A DNA stretch of 64,000 nucleotides from Acheta domesticus. Taxonomy: Eukaryota > Arthropoda > Insecta > Orthoptera > Gryllidae. This document shows positions 12,095-23,143 of this stretch, one piece after another. The translations under genes were made by a program, and so were the position numbers. The first letter of the stretch is position 1, and every line of letters begins with the position of its first letter. The stretch is taken from assembly GCA_031308135.1 (NCBI GenBank), contig JAHLJT010000631.1, positions 219,955,584-220,019,583 on the forward strand, read 5' to 3'. The notes below the pieces were generated by a model. The model made no database searches. It worked only from the letters and a program-made list of their open reading frames with translations, and was not told the origin of the DNA.

Positions 12095-12995
12095 AATATA
12101 ATCTAAGAATTTTACCATTACCTTGTCTCCTGATTTACGAATCAGTAGTTTTTTGTCAAAAATGTTGTTGGACTGGACTTAAGGGCGGGAATATATTTTC
12201 AGCAAACGCCGATGTCTATAAGTATAACACACGACGTAGTAATCATATTCACCAAGTGGCAGTATCAACAGCTCACTACAAAAAATTCACATACAATTCA
12301 TGTACATTACTCTACAACACTTTGCCAGAAGACATTAAACGATTACATTCGATAAAAAAGTTTAAGTCCCAAGTAAAATCTTTTCTGCTGCATAACTGCT
12401 TCTATACAATTCGAGACTATACCGAGCATCAAAAAGTAAAGTAGCATTAATTTTAACAATGATAGTTAATGTAATTATTTATCATTTGGACTGAATAATT
12501 CTAAAGAACCTGTAACAAGTATTGTACCACAGTTTCTGGGTTGATGGCCCCCATCTCGATCAGGTTTTTCGTCCAGTTTCCCTGATCCTTGAGCAAATGC
12601 TGAGATGGTCCCTTGTTTTGCTTCTGGACATAAATGTAACTTCACTATTTGTGCACGTCTTCTGAATGTCAGTGGGAAATATAGTTATTCTAATTATCGT
12701 TTTTCATATTATCGCGGCAAAAAGTAATATTCTTTCATGAAGAACATGAGGGTTCAGGGCAGGAATTTATAGCTAATTTACCTTTGAAAATATATTTTAT
12801 TATATAGGAGCGAATATTTTGTCAACAAAACTCGAAAAAAATTTCTTTTCTGTATTCAAAATTCGACTAGAATATGGTTTAGGATGGAGACCACAGAATT
12901 ATGAAAACGTGCACAAAATTCACTTCTCCCCATAGCTCGTCACACGCAGTTTTTAACTGTTTTTGACGTAAATAAATAAATAAAAATGCAAATAC
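12095..12995 (+). pseudogene. 3' end of a Jockey/CR1-like LINE (ORF2 C-terminus, 3'UTR, tail)
   Basis: 5'-truncated LINE. The 3' coding part reads VSTAHYKKFTYNSCTLLYNT and LPEDIKRLHSIKKFKSQVKS FLLHNCFY-type sequence, the usual C-terminal tail after the reverse transcriptase in this group. A ~550-bp 3'UTR follows and ends in (TAAA)n. It is nearly identical to 46190-47093, and a more diverged copy is at 31515-32575. There is no upstream RT here. The element class follows from the linked copy at 42869, which has RT motifs. Confidence 0.8.
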
Positions 12996-14699
12996 GAGGC
13001 GAATTATTAACTGAAAAGAAAAGAATATTATACATTGTCCGTACAAAACCTTGCAGTATCTGATACCTTCCTGTCATCTCACCTTTGAAAATGGGCATTT
13101 TCCCTTAATTTTACATAAAAAAGTGGATAAATTGAACGTATAAAATGATTTGAGACTGAATATTAGCTATATTGACCTTGTTATTGATGTCATTCGCGCA
13201 AAACAATTCAAGCCTCGTCAGTATGTGATGAATAAACAATGTTACAAATGGATTCAGACTTCTTTTGCTATTAATATTTCTTTTTTAACTCTCATTTGAA
13301 GGTCTGTTTTTTAAATAATAATTCTAATAATAATAATACATCTTTTTTATCAAAAATCTTTAATTTCTAAAATTAAGCGATCTATTTAACATGTTTTTAA
13401 ATTATTTTCGTTCAAGTGCTATTTTAATTTTCTCCAGGCTGTAAGTGGTACCTAACTGAAGAAAGGGTGAGACCCCCTGCCGAAATCCCATGTTGCTTAT
13501 GAATAAAAAAGTAGGAAAAATAACTTTGTCCTCTGTGACCTTCACAGTCACAGACTGGCGAAACCCTGAGTTGTCAAGGTCTGTCGTCCGTGGGAAGACA
13601 TCTCCCCTTTCGAGGGACATCCGGTATTGAAAGCGGGTGCAGCAAACATTCTCAACATTTTACCAGCTGGTAGAACACCAAGATAAACACACATACTATT
13701 ACAATTTTGAAGTTGTAGGGAATATTAGTAATAGTGTATTAGAGACGTTTTGCATCAAGACCTTTCATGACCTCCGCGCTTCCTGCAACGAGCAAAATTG
13801 CATCGGTAGTGCCAAAAACGTATATAAATCGATGTCAGATTTTATAACGCGTTCGTTCTTTCGCGACTGATGGCAAAGGTTATATCCGTTGGTCTATTTT
13901 TAGTTTCAACGCCACAGCAACACACATTCTTAATCATTTTACCAAAGTCGTAAACAAATGCTATTTTTACGAAAGGTGAAAAATAAACGTTCACACGGCG
14001 CACTTGATGCCGTTGTTTTGAAACTTATTTATTAGAACCAATTATTGTGAAAATTTTGTTTCTAAGCAAAAGTGAAATGTATTTATTTATTTGTCCCATA
14101 TTGAGATAACATTTTCAAAGGCTCATATCTTTGAAATAATTGTGTTTGGATTGTTCCACGCATGTGTTCGACCTTCTCGTCTTTCCTAACCTGTCAAGTA
14201 AACACCCGTTTTTAACACACTGCATGCCTTCCCAGGTAACTCAGACAGCGGCGGGGCGCGGCGATTTCTGTACTTCAACAGGTAGCAGGTAATGAAAGGT
14301 CTGAATACTAATTGTCGCAAAACCACTACATACGATGCTTCTTTATTCAAAAATCAATATTTATGGATTTTCAAATGTTCTGAACAAGCTGGCAAAATTT
14401 CATGTCAATCCAAGTATCCAGCACAGCGAGTGTTGCGTGTAAGCGCTACTGATAAGAGACAACACTGTTCTCCAAAAGCTCTGTGATGCAATCAAATGCT
14501 TGGACGCTCTATAGAAGCAGCCGTATTTTACATTAATTTTTGATAGAAATTACGTAAACGTCAAATATGTCATTTTTTCAGAATTCAAATATTTGCCTTC
14601 TTAGTGAAAGCGATTTTTGACTGCTTTTTGCATAACTTTGACAAGACAAATGTATAATGTTTTAATTTGATCTTGCATCAATGTAGAATGCCTAAAATA
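12996..14699. other. No recognisable gene
   Basis: AT-rich intergenic or 3' region. A minus-strand open frame at 13402-13620 with a locally higher GC stretch and a plus-strand frame at 13637-13870 have no recognisable motif. A GC-rich spot (GGCGGGGCGCGGCGATTTC) at about 14250 is isolated. Confidence 0.4.
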
Positions 14700-14795
14700 T
14701 TTACCTAGACTCGGAATCGAACCCGCCACTTTTCCAGTTCGGGAACAACACTTTGGCACTGAGCTGTTCTATCCCTGCTCGAAGACCTTTCTTAT
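14700..14795 (-). repeat. tRNA-derived SINE head or decayed tRNA
   Basis: On the minus strand GGTTCGATTCC (14713-14723) is a perfect pol III B box, and AACAGCTCAGTGCC about 40 bases upstream resembles an A box. The sequence does not fold as a normal cloverleaf with a paired acceptor stem, so a SINE head or pseudo-tRNA is more likely than a working tRNA gene. Confidence 0.5.
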
Positions 14796-15529
14796 AACAC
14801 ATTTTAAATTAACGCAACTTGAATGCAACATTACGTATATAAAAATTAATGTCAATTTAGTTTCATGGGCAGGAATGAAGGAAGACTTTTACCTACTACT
14901 TTTTAACTCTCAATTTACGTAAAAATATTTCATACCCTCCAATCAAATTAATTTCATCTTCATAATTCGGTCAAGAGAACGAAGTTTTCAAACCCACCGT
15001 TATAAGTCGCTTTTGGCAGAGAGGGATGTCCATGCCATCAAGCCAAGGCATTTGCGACGCGAAATTTTATGTTTCCACAGGTGTACGTATATTATACATA
15101 CTATACTATACGTACTATAGTACGCGGGAAAGTAATAAAATTAAATCGGGGTGTTGATTTTGAGGTGCATGCTTGCAATATTAGAATTAATACTCTCGCT
15201 TAGTTTCAACTTTATAATGCTGTAACACAGTTTCAGGAATTGACAGTTCGAAGTTGAAACTATTTTCTGTTTTAAAACAATAACTTACAACATGCGGAGG
15301 TTTTTCGAGGGTTCATTTTTTATTATTTAACAGCTTAACCCTCTTGTTCATGAATTACAAAATTGTTCCCCTTCGAAAGTTCATTTCAGTAAACATCCTA
15401 ACATAACAGTTAGAAACAAGCTTCTTAAGATAATGTAACGAGGAATAAATCCATGTCAAATATTAACGCTGAGAATATCTAGTGCAAAATTGTTTTTGTT
15501 AACTTTCGACGTGCATTGAATGAAAGTAC

Positions 15530-15707
15530 CTCTCTCGTCGTTTTCTCAAAGCGCCTCCGGTGTGGCAGGAGTCTTCGTTCTGCAGCATGTCTCTCCCACT
15601 TCGTTGGGCTGCGCGTAAGCGAAACATCGTGTAAGAGAACATGAGGACGTTGGCCAGCAGCAGGCATGTCAGAGGGCCATAGTGGTAGAAGAATTTCGCC
15701 CATGAAG
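15530..15707 (-). CDS. mthl: Methuselah-like GPCR, exon with TM5 and start of intracellular loop 3
   Basis: A 178-base exon (2 + 58 codons + 2). The acceptor is TTTTGTTTCAG and the donor is GAGAG/GTACTT, weaker than the others. It reads SWAKFFYHYGPLTCLLLANV then LMFSYTMFRLRAAQRSG and a basic tail ending RKRRE. The W..F.Y.YGP motif is the start of TM5 in methuselah proteins. Its first two bases fit the single base left by the TM4 exon. It is separated from that exon by 37.8 kb of nested transposons. The following exon (TM6-TM7) was not recognised between base 1 and 15529 and probably lies outside the window. The intron just upstream of the acceptor holds a (TAA)n tract at 15824. Confidence 0.88.
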
Positions 15708-15823
15708 CTGAAACAAAACAGTACCTCTGTATAATGACTCCCTTTATAAGATTCACATATTTACGCATTAGTTAGTTATATTAACATAAATTAGGCTTTA
15801 AAACTAATAACACTATTTTCCGT

Positions 15824-16100
15824 TATAATAATAATAATAATAATTATTATTATTATTATTATTATTATTCCACTACATCACGACTAAAGATGTTATGAGT
15901 CGGCTGAATATAAAATCTACTCCAGGTTGCAACCAGCTAGCTAAGGAGCCGATCCAGGGACTGTCGGTGCCTCTACAATAATTCGCGCAAAATGTGGGCT
16001 GTTCCAAATAAAGCAATTTCTTGAACTTTTGAATTACCTGGTAGTTTAGACAAGTTTTTGTGATTATTGTTATTATTATTAATATTATTATTATTATTTT
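15824..16100 (-). mobile_element. Short 5'-truncated R4/Dong-like element (family B) in a TAA microsatellite
   Basis: About 190 bp (15870-16060) of 3' sequence from the same family as 16376-20190 and 22347-23112. Shared landmarks are ATGTTATGAGTCGGCTGAAT, CTCCAGGTTGCAACCAGCTA and GGTGCCTCTACAATA. It is bounded on both sides by TTA repeats (15824-15869 and 16061-16100). The left tract is itself an inverted pair, (TAA)n then (TTA)n. Flanking by the same trinucleotide on both sides is the expected result of target-specific insertion into (TAA)n. Confidence 0.75.
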
Positions 16101-16366
16101 CGTATCGGCTATTTACGACCCCGCTACACATTATCGTCCAAGGTCGAGTCATAGTTATCCCAGAGAGATGAACGTCATTATGGTTATCATCTTATCCATT
16201 GGGAAGACAAGGTTGTTACGTTTTGAATGGTTTATGAAATGATAGGATCATGATAGTGGGTGAAGGGACAATCACAAATACGATCATGCCTACACAGGAC
16301 TCTAACCTGCAGCCTCCTCGGCGCAGACGACGGCTGCTGCAACCGTCTGCGCCACGGGAACAGGCA
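16101..16366 (-). mobile_element. tRNA-derived SINE with a TAA-type tail
   Basis: On the minus strand the head reads TGGCGCAGACGG (A-box-like) and, downstream, GGTTAGAGTCC (B-box-like). A body of about 170 bp follows and ends in (AATAAT)n at 16061-16100. Its 5' edge touches AATAATAGTAATG, so it too sits between TAA-like repeats, alongside R4-like elements. Mobilisation by the R4/Dong-type enzyme is an inference from the shared tail and target. Confidence 0.55.
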
Positions 16367-16375
16367 TTACTATTA

Positions 16376-19300
16376 TTCCTCTAATTCACGACTAGAGATG
16401 TTATGAGTCGTCAGATAATAATGTCTCTTCCGGGTTGCAACCAGCTTCCTAAGGAGTAGAACTACGGACTACCGGTGCCTCTACAATACTTTCCACAAAA
16501 TAATATTTCTTGTAATTCCTGTCTTATGAATGACCTGGATGTTTAGCCAAGTCCATACTCAAATTTTGCAAACAAACCTAAAGCTTGGATAAATATCGGT
16601 ATGACCAGTGATTTTACGCCCCACATTCGGCTTATCCCGATTACCTACTTTTGTATTTATGCATTTCTCTGCCTCCTTGGTTTCGACGTTTCGATTGCAA
16701 GGACAGCAACATCTAGTAGAAATGATTTTTTCTCCAAATCCGGTAAAACAATATCCAGTTTTTTGCGGCTATCGTGCGATTTGTTGGAATTTGTTGGTCG
16801 TACGTATTGTATATAATCCAACAGAAGTCACCCGTTTCGGCGAGTGTTTGGTGGCATATGTTTCTAACTTTGAGGGCAGTACAAATCTGACAGTGGGGGT
16901 AACTACAAGCCTGTTGTGTCTTCGGTCTTTGCTAGAATTAGACAAGACGAGGCGATATGGTCAATAATTTCTACTTGTTCCTGGCAAATGCGGCATTTTT
17001 CATCGTGGGGAAGTTTGAGAACCCCTTTATCATAATGTGTTTTCAAGGCCTGATCTTGGCCAGCTATAAAAAGTGCTTCCGATTCTGACTTTATTCTTTC
17101 CATTTGAAGCCACATAAACGATTGATCTTTATTGATCTGCACTTTGTCCATTCTTTTTGGACACTGTCCATGGAGTGGTTTGTCTCTCCATGATTTCTTT
17201 AACAATTTTTGTATTTCATATTCCATTTTTAATAGCATCAGAAGTTAATTGTCTGTGTTATTCTGTGTGTCATGTATAGTTTTCTTTGCAATGCTTCTTG
17301 ATACTCTAGCAATGACTCTGTTTCCCATTCTTCGGTCAGATTTCATGACCTGCTTCATTAGAGGGTCATCTTGATGGCTGACTACATACTTCCCCAAGCC
17401 GACTATTGCGTTGTGCCAGGAGGCCTTAATTTTTCTGAGGCCTCTTCATCCTTCCTTACGTGACACATAAAGTCTATGTACATCGGCTTGAGGGTGGGAA
17501 ACATGATGCATTGTTAGCAGTTTTCTGGTTTTTCGATCCATGGTGCGAATTTCTTGCTCAGCCCAGTCCACTAGTCCAAAACTGTGTTCGGCTACAGGTA
17601 CCGCCCAACTACCTATTGCAGATATTTTATTCCTGGAATTCAGAGCGGACTGAAGGACAAGTCTCACTCTCCTCTACGAGTCCCTACGAATTCTCTCTTT
17701 CATTCTGTCGTTCGAGGTGGTTTCACATTCTTCAATGCCCAGATATTTGTAAGTTTTACCTGGCTCAAGATCTTGAATCACAGTGTGAGTATCAATTTCA
17801 ATGTTCTCAGTTTACCTCTTTTTAAATTGATTTTTGCACACTTGTCAAGACCAAACTTCATGCAGATGTCATTGCTAAAGTCATTCACGACAGACATCAT
17901 TTGGGAGAGAATCGCTTCATTCTTAGCTAACATTTCAAAATCATCCATGTAAAACAAATGTAATGTTGGCCTTTCACCACGATGGATCTTGTAACCAAAG
18001 TCAGCTTGCGACAACTGTCTAGATAGTGGGATCCAACTAATGCAAAACAGCAGAGGGTATAGTGAATCTCCTTGAAAAATACCCCTGTTAATCTGAATAC
18101 TTCTGATTTCTACTGCTTCCTTTCCGCTGTGGATTAGTAAACTGGTACTCCACGATTTCATACTAGCCTTGCAAAATTCAATAAGTGTAGGGTAAAATCG
18201 ATAGATCTCCAGGGTCTTCAAAATCCAGTCGTGTGGTACACTATCAAAGACCTTTTGGTAGTCAATTCAAGCCATGCTCAATTTACGTTTTCGTTTCTTC
18301 CCAACATTCAAGATGACTTTATTCAGTAGCAAGATTTCCTTACAGCCATAAGAGCCTTTACTGTCCTTAATGTTCTTCTGGTATCAAATGATTCTTCTGT
18401 AGGTGTCTGTACATTTTGTCAGCTATGGCTGAAGTTATAACTTTGTACAGTACTGGCAGACAAGTAATTGGCCTGTAGTTCTTCACCAAAGAGCTGTTTC
18501 CCGCTTTGGGTAGCAAATACGTGATGCCGCGTGTGAGCCATTCTGGAAGTTCCTTTGGGTTTTCTAAAATTTTATTAACAGCCTTTGCTAGATGAGAATG
18601 TGTTGCTGTTAATTTCTTAATACAATAAATCTGGATCTTATCAATCCCGGGGGATTTCCAGTTTCCCATGTTCTTAATTGCTTCGAAGAGGTCCTCTTCC
18701 GAGAATTGGTGAACATCTTCCACTGTTTCCACAAGTTCATCGGCAGCATAAACTTCAGATTGAATCCAAGATGCGTCTTTGTTGTAGGACTGCTCTCCTC
18801 CCAGATTCCTGCCCAAAATGCTTCTACATCATCTTTTGAAGGAGTGGCAGCATTGCCATTCGGTTTTTGAGTCAGATTGCGATAGAATCTCTTCGCGTCT
18901 GTTTCAAACAACCGGTTCTATAGACGGAAATCTATTATACGTTTGTAACGTCTAATTCTTTGTGCCCATGGTTGAATTTTCTGTTTTAGCTTCTCAACTA
19001 CCATTAGCCTGCTGGTGTCATTATCAATTCGGTATTTTTGTTCAACATTAAATATCTTTCGTTGAACTTTAGTGGTGTGCGTTGATTTAGAAAATGCCTC
19101 GGCTAAGACTGATATTTCACGCCGAGTATCGGCTATCCTTTTCATAATTACCTTCGTGTATGGGGGTACAGAGCTGTTTACTCTGTTTTGCTGTCGGCCG
19201 TTGGTGTTCTTGGCTGGCCCCAGAATTATGTGAGATACCAGATATCCAGTTGCATACACGATGTGATTGATATCAGTAATATCTAGATCTCTACCTCGGG

Positions 19301-20190
19301 TCTGTACCACCTCATTTAAGACAGAATTTGCTGCCTCTATCACTTAGCTTTGGCATTTTCGTATATTCTCCTCAACGGTGCACGAGATTCAAATGGAAGT
19401 TGACGAACTCTATCTATCTCGAGTCGGAGGAGATTGCGCATCACGTCCTTCTCGTGTAATTCATTGCCAGATGAATTTTCACCACTGACGTGTGTTTCAT
19501 TGGAAAGAGATTAACCTTCAACAGGACCATCGCTTTTAAGTTCTACATTTTCATCATGTGGGTAGTTAGATCGGAGAACATACTCTGCACATCTCTGAAT
19601 ATCAGCAAGTTCTTCTGCTGTAAATTCTGCTGTAACAAGGCACGTTAAGATTCATTGCATTTCTTGTTCTATCCATTTTGCTCATTAGTTTTAAGTGAAG
19701 ATTCGCAGGTAGCAATTTCAAGTTCACAGATCCCCCTTAACCCTTGGGTTGTTTCCTGCCATCCGTTACTGCGACCCACAGTAGTCTCGGGGCATCCCCC
19801 CGCAAGGCCCAGCAAGGGGTCCCTCCGATCGCCAGTCGGCATTACTAAACCCTACGGGATTTTCACTGACTGCTGAAGGCAGGCTCCTTCGCTGGCTAAA
19901 GCAAGGTTCGGTCCTCTACTCGAATCAGTGGCCTGGTGTGCCAATCCAGTTTCTCTCCTGTACCCTCCATGGGCCGATAACAGGAAGTCCAAAGGTTAAT
20001 GACCCTTCCCTCTCTACCTACTTCCCACTCTCCTCAAAATGGAGTATTTCTTCGTCTGACCCCTCACCTTCAACCTAATCAGCAAGGGAGGCCCTACCAG
20101 GAGCTAGGCTACGACTGACATAGCTGTCAGGCTCATGGGGGTACTCATGCTCCACTACCAACCGCAAGGTCGTGTATTCCCTAGGTGGAG
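16376..20190 (-). mobile_element. Near full-length, decayed R4/Dong-like retrotransposon (family B)
   Basis: Runs on the minus strand from a 5' edge at about 20190, next to GATGATGATAATAACAACAAC-type trinucleotides, to a 3' edge at 16376 beside ATTACTATTATTCC. It contains a GC-rich ~450-bp 5' leader (19741-20190), an ORF remnant for the N-terminal region, RT and endonuclease (16903-19740), and a 3'UTR shared with the other family B copies. The leader contains a perfect hairpin, CTGACATAGCTGTCAG (20115-20130). About 3.8 kb, the right size for an R4-clade element. Confidence 0.75.
16903..19740 (-). pseudogene. R4/Dong-like ORF: RT plus restriction-like endonuclease, frameshifted
   Basis: Pieces in several frames follow one another on the minus strand. 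First is an N-terminal region (ELADIQRCAEYVLRSNYPHD; MIEAANSVLNEVVQTRGRD). Then come the RT entry (NMGNWKSPGIDKIQ, YRPITCLPVLYKVI), the RT core (INRGIFQGDSLYPLLF, FYMDDFEML in place of YMDD-L, MKFGLDKCAKINL) and a C-terminal zinc-binding segment CRICQEQVEIIDHIASSCLI (CCHC). At least five frame changes separate them, so it is inactive. The encoded order (RT, then CCHC, then endonuclease) is that of the R2/R4 group of site-specific LINEs. The close relative at 22612-23067 keeps the endonuclease readable. Confidence 0.85.
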
Positions 20191-20206
20191 TTGTTGTTAT
20201 TATCAT

Positions 20207-21325
20207 CATCTCCTGTATTATTTCAGTAGAATACCTTTGGGTTCCGGCTCTTACACGCAACCAATCTTTATAAATGAGGGCTCTAAAGAAAGAGAATTTC
20301 ACGGAGACTTGACGAATTCCACTTTGACTTTAAAAATATGGATGATATCTTAAAAAAACGCATCCAAATATTCATGTAAAATGCAACCCGCATTACATGT
20401 CAACCTATATCGGCAAATAACTTATAAACAAAGCGTTTTAGAGCCTTAAATAGTACAAATTTGAGTCCAATGGCCTCAATGCAACATTTTTCACACCATA
20501 ATCTACAACATGAGACATTCTTCGATCCATTCAATTAACTTTTCGGTTCCACGTTTCAATTATATCAAGGCCACCTCAATATTTCAGCCCTTCCTGCTGG
20601 TAGCAATTTTTGTGGCTACACGCTTAGAAGGACTTAGATTCGACAATCTTTATTTACGCTTTTGTGTTAACACCGTAGTTTGTGCACTCTGACGAGGTTT
20701 ATTTGCATAATCATTAATTCAAGATTTTCTCCAGCAACAACTAGAAGTTGCTGATTATAGTTGCTTGATACCTATACCTATGAAGATTGTTTCTTATGCG
20801 TGTAATAAAACTATTCAATTAACGTTTTTTCATGGTCTATAAGTGCTGTGTACTAAATTGTGGAGGGATTTGGGTGTTCAGTGAAGAGTGAAGACTGTGT
20901 TTGTGTTTTACCTGTACCAATATTTTCGTTATCATTCGATGAAATTTTCAAGTCAACGGGTTGAGACACGTACCTCTTTCAAAAGTAAAAAGCTAATATT
21001 GTTGTGACTATCACGAAAAACTAAAACCTAGCTGGACAAAGGATATTGAATAATTACTTCAAATGTCTTTAAGTTTTGGGAATTGCTCCAAGCAAATTCT
21101 CCATTCTCCATGAATAAATATTTATTGAAAATTTCTTTTACACATTAATTGCATTGTTTTTTTAATTTTTATTTGTAATTGTGTTAGTACATTGCAAGTT
21201 ACCTTTATAGATTTTAAACAAATAAACACGTTTCGTTAACTGCTTTCCCTCTTAGAATGAAAATAGAAGGATAGGGATGAGTGTGATGTCTAACATGCGA
21301 GAGTTCCCGCACGGGTACGCAGAGG
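20207..21325 (+). mobile_element. Helitron family Y, copy 1
   Basis: Starts TCTCCTGTATTATTTCAGTA and ends with ACATGCGAGAGTTCCCGC, ACGGGTACGC. Copy 3 (61289-62479) and copy 2 (21950-22305) share the landmarks TTTCAAGAGTAAAA-type, GGAAGATTGAATAATTAC and ATTGCATTGTT. In the less damaged copies the 3' end is GCGAGAGTTCTCGC then 9 bases then CTAG/T, the classical Helitron hairpin plus CTRR. Here the CTAG is mutated to CAGAG. About 1.1 kb and no Rep/helicase, so nonautonomous. Confidence 0.65.
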
Positions 21326-21949
21326 TAGTGGGGGAAAACGTGTGCTATGGCACAACACAAAGAACAAACTTTTTAAAGTAGCTAAAGTAAAATAGCTTGA
21401 AATAAATAGAAAACAAAAATCAAAATGCGCTAGCCTACAATACTACATGAATCAATTGAAAAACAACTAAATTTAAAATTATAGAAAGAATAGTGCAAGT
21501 CACCCGACAACTGCCAACGATCGCAGTCTAAACGCACGATTTAAATGTTGGCGGTATCTTGAAGTATGTACACAAACACCCAGCTGCAAACTCATATTGT
21601 AAATAAAACACCGTTTGATATTAAACTCAAGGTATCGGTTCGTTAAGATATTAAAAATGCAAACATCGTTTGAGCAACATTCCCATGTACCGAAATGGGC
21701 TTACTAATGCCTAGTAAATTGTTCCTAATGCTAACAAATGGTATTGAGTACTCAAAGGTGAAAACATTAGTTTGATTAATTTTTGGCTCGGAATTGCTTT
21801 TCTTGAGGTACATAAGGACGCAGAATATAATTCAATACTTTTTAGTATACAAATAATTTTTCAATTTTCTCACCCTAGCAAGCTGTCATCCTGACTCTCC
21901 AAACCCACTCTGTTCTTCATAGTAAATCAAGGAAAGTTAAATAAAATTG
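21326..21949. other. No recognisable gene
   Basis: AT-rich spacer between two Helitron Y copies. It holds a small hairpin GTGTGCTATGGCACAAC at about 21341 that resembles the terminal hairpin of family X, but without a following CTAG. No other structure was recognised. Confidence 0.4.
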
Positions 21950-22304
21950 CAATGAGTAGGTCTGTTCTTGCCCAATCCGGTATTTTCGCACTACTTTACT
22001 TGGCTTTCTCAAGAGTAAAAGAAATTTCTATTATTTGACTATCAAGGAAAGCGAAAAGCTAACTCTCAAGGAAGATTGAAATATTTCTTCAAATGTTGTT
22101 TTTAAAGAAGTATGAATTGTTCCAAGAATATCTCTCTACGATGTTGAATAAACTTTAATTGAAAATATGTTTCAAACATAAATTGCATTGTTATTTTATT
22201 TGATACTCTATATGTATATTATCCTCTCCTTTATGAAAAGGATAGACAAATGGATAGGGAATGGGTGGGATTTAACATGCGAGAGTTCTCGTACGGGTAC
22301 GCTA

Positions 22305-22305
<1 letters not shown>
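21950..22305 (+). mobile_element. Helitron family Y, copy 2 (3' part)
   Basis: 3' 350 bp of family Y. It ends GCGAGAGTTCTCG, TACGGGTACG, CTAG (22302-22305) directly followed by a TTA microsatellite. The CTAG is exactly abutted by T, as required for a Helitron 3' end. The (TTA)n tract that hosts the R4-like elements begins at the very next base. Confidence 0.7.

Positions 22306-22346
<41 letters not shown>
22306..22346. repeat. (TTA)n microsatellite, tract 1 of the R4 cluster
   Basis: Uninterrupted TTA repeat of about 40 bp between the Helitron Y 3' end and the 3' end (minus orientation) of the first R4-like element. One of three tracts that bracket two retrotransposons. Confidence 0.95.
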
Positions 22347-22347
<1 letters not shown>

Positions 22348-23111
22348 CATTACATCATGACTAAAGATGTTATGAGTCGGCTGAATATAAAATCTACTCC
22401 AGGTTGCAACCAGCTACCTAAGGAGTAGATCTAGCGACTATCGGTGCCTCTACAATACTTTGCGCAAAATGTGGGATGTTCCAAATAAAGCTATTTCTTG
22501 CACTTCCCAGTCCTTTGAATTACGTGGGATTTTAGACAAGTTCTTACTCGAATTTTGCGGAACAAATCCCAGAGCTCCGATAACTATCGGGACGACCTGT
22601 GCTTTTACGCCCTACATTCGGCTGATCTCGATTTCCAAACTCTTGTATTTAAGACGTTTCTCTGCCTCCTTGGTAACGACGTTTTCATCGCAAGGTACAG
22701 CAACATCGACAAGTAAACACGATTTGTTCTCCAAATCCCGGATGACTATATCCGGTTTGTTTGCTGCTATCGTGCGATCAGTTTGAATTTGTTGGTCGTA
22801 CAATATCGTACACAATCCAACAGACGTCACCGGTTTCGGTGAGTGTTCGTACCACTTGGGGCATGTGTTCGGAACTTCGAGGGCGGTACAGATCTGCCAG
22901 TGGAGGTAGCTACACACCCTGTCGTGTCTTTTCAAGTATTCGGTCTTTACTAGGATTGGACAAGCTGAGACAATATGATCAATGGTTTCTACTTGCTCCA
23001 GGCAAATGCGGCATTTATCATCTTGGGAAATTTTGAGAACCGCTTTATGATAATGTCGTGTTCTCAAGGCCTGATCTTGGGCAGCGTGTTCTCAAGGCCT
23101 GATCTTGGGCA

Positions 23112-23112
<1 letters not shown>
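22347..23112 (-). mobile_element. 5'-truncated R4/Dong-like element (family B)
   Basis: Contains the 3' 770 bp of family B: the last 151 codons (22612-23067) and the 3'UTR, ending at a TAA tract. The 5' truncation point is at 23112, next to another TTA tract. A 26-28 bp segment (GTGTTCTCAAGGCCTGATCT and following) is present twice in tandem at 23058-23112, exactly at the truncated 5' end. Confidence 0.85.
22612..23067 (-). pseudogene. C-terminal CCHC and restriction-like endonuclease of family B R4-like ORF
   Basis: 151-residue open frame that is the surviving C-terminus of a truncated LINE protein. It has CRICLEQVETIDHIVSACPI (CX2C...H....C zinc knuckle) and, about 90 residues later, ANKPDIVIRDLENKSCLLVD followed by VAVP. 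The PD...D core and the trailing K.AEKRLKYKSLEIEI helix match the restriction-like endonuclease domain that R2/R4-type elements use to nick their target. The frame is open, but no RT is attached, so it is a dead copy. It is closely related to the pieces at 16903-17238. Confidence 0.85.

Positions 23113-23142
<30 letters not shown>
23113..23142. repeat. (TTA)n microsatellite, tract 2 of the R4 cluster
   Basis: About 30 bp of pure TTA separating the truncated family B element from the 3' end of the intact family A element. It acts as the 3' flank of one and the 5' flank of the other. Confidence 0.95.

Positions 23143-23143
<1 letters not shown>

Noticed and set aside
14700..14795. Functional tRNA gene on the minus strand
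   Set aside because: The B box is perfect, but no paired acceptor stem or convincing anticodon arm could be drawn; a SINE head or pseudo-tRNA is more likely.
1..15529. TM6-TM7 exon(s) of the methuselah-like gene
   Set aside because: Looked for on the minus strand and not recognised; a short exon could have been missed, so its absence is not claimed.
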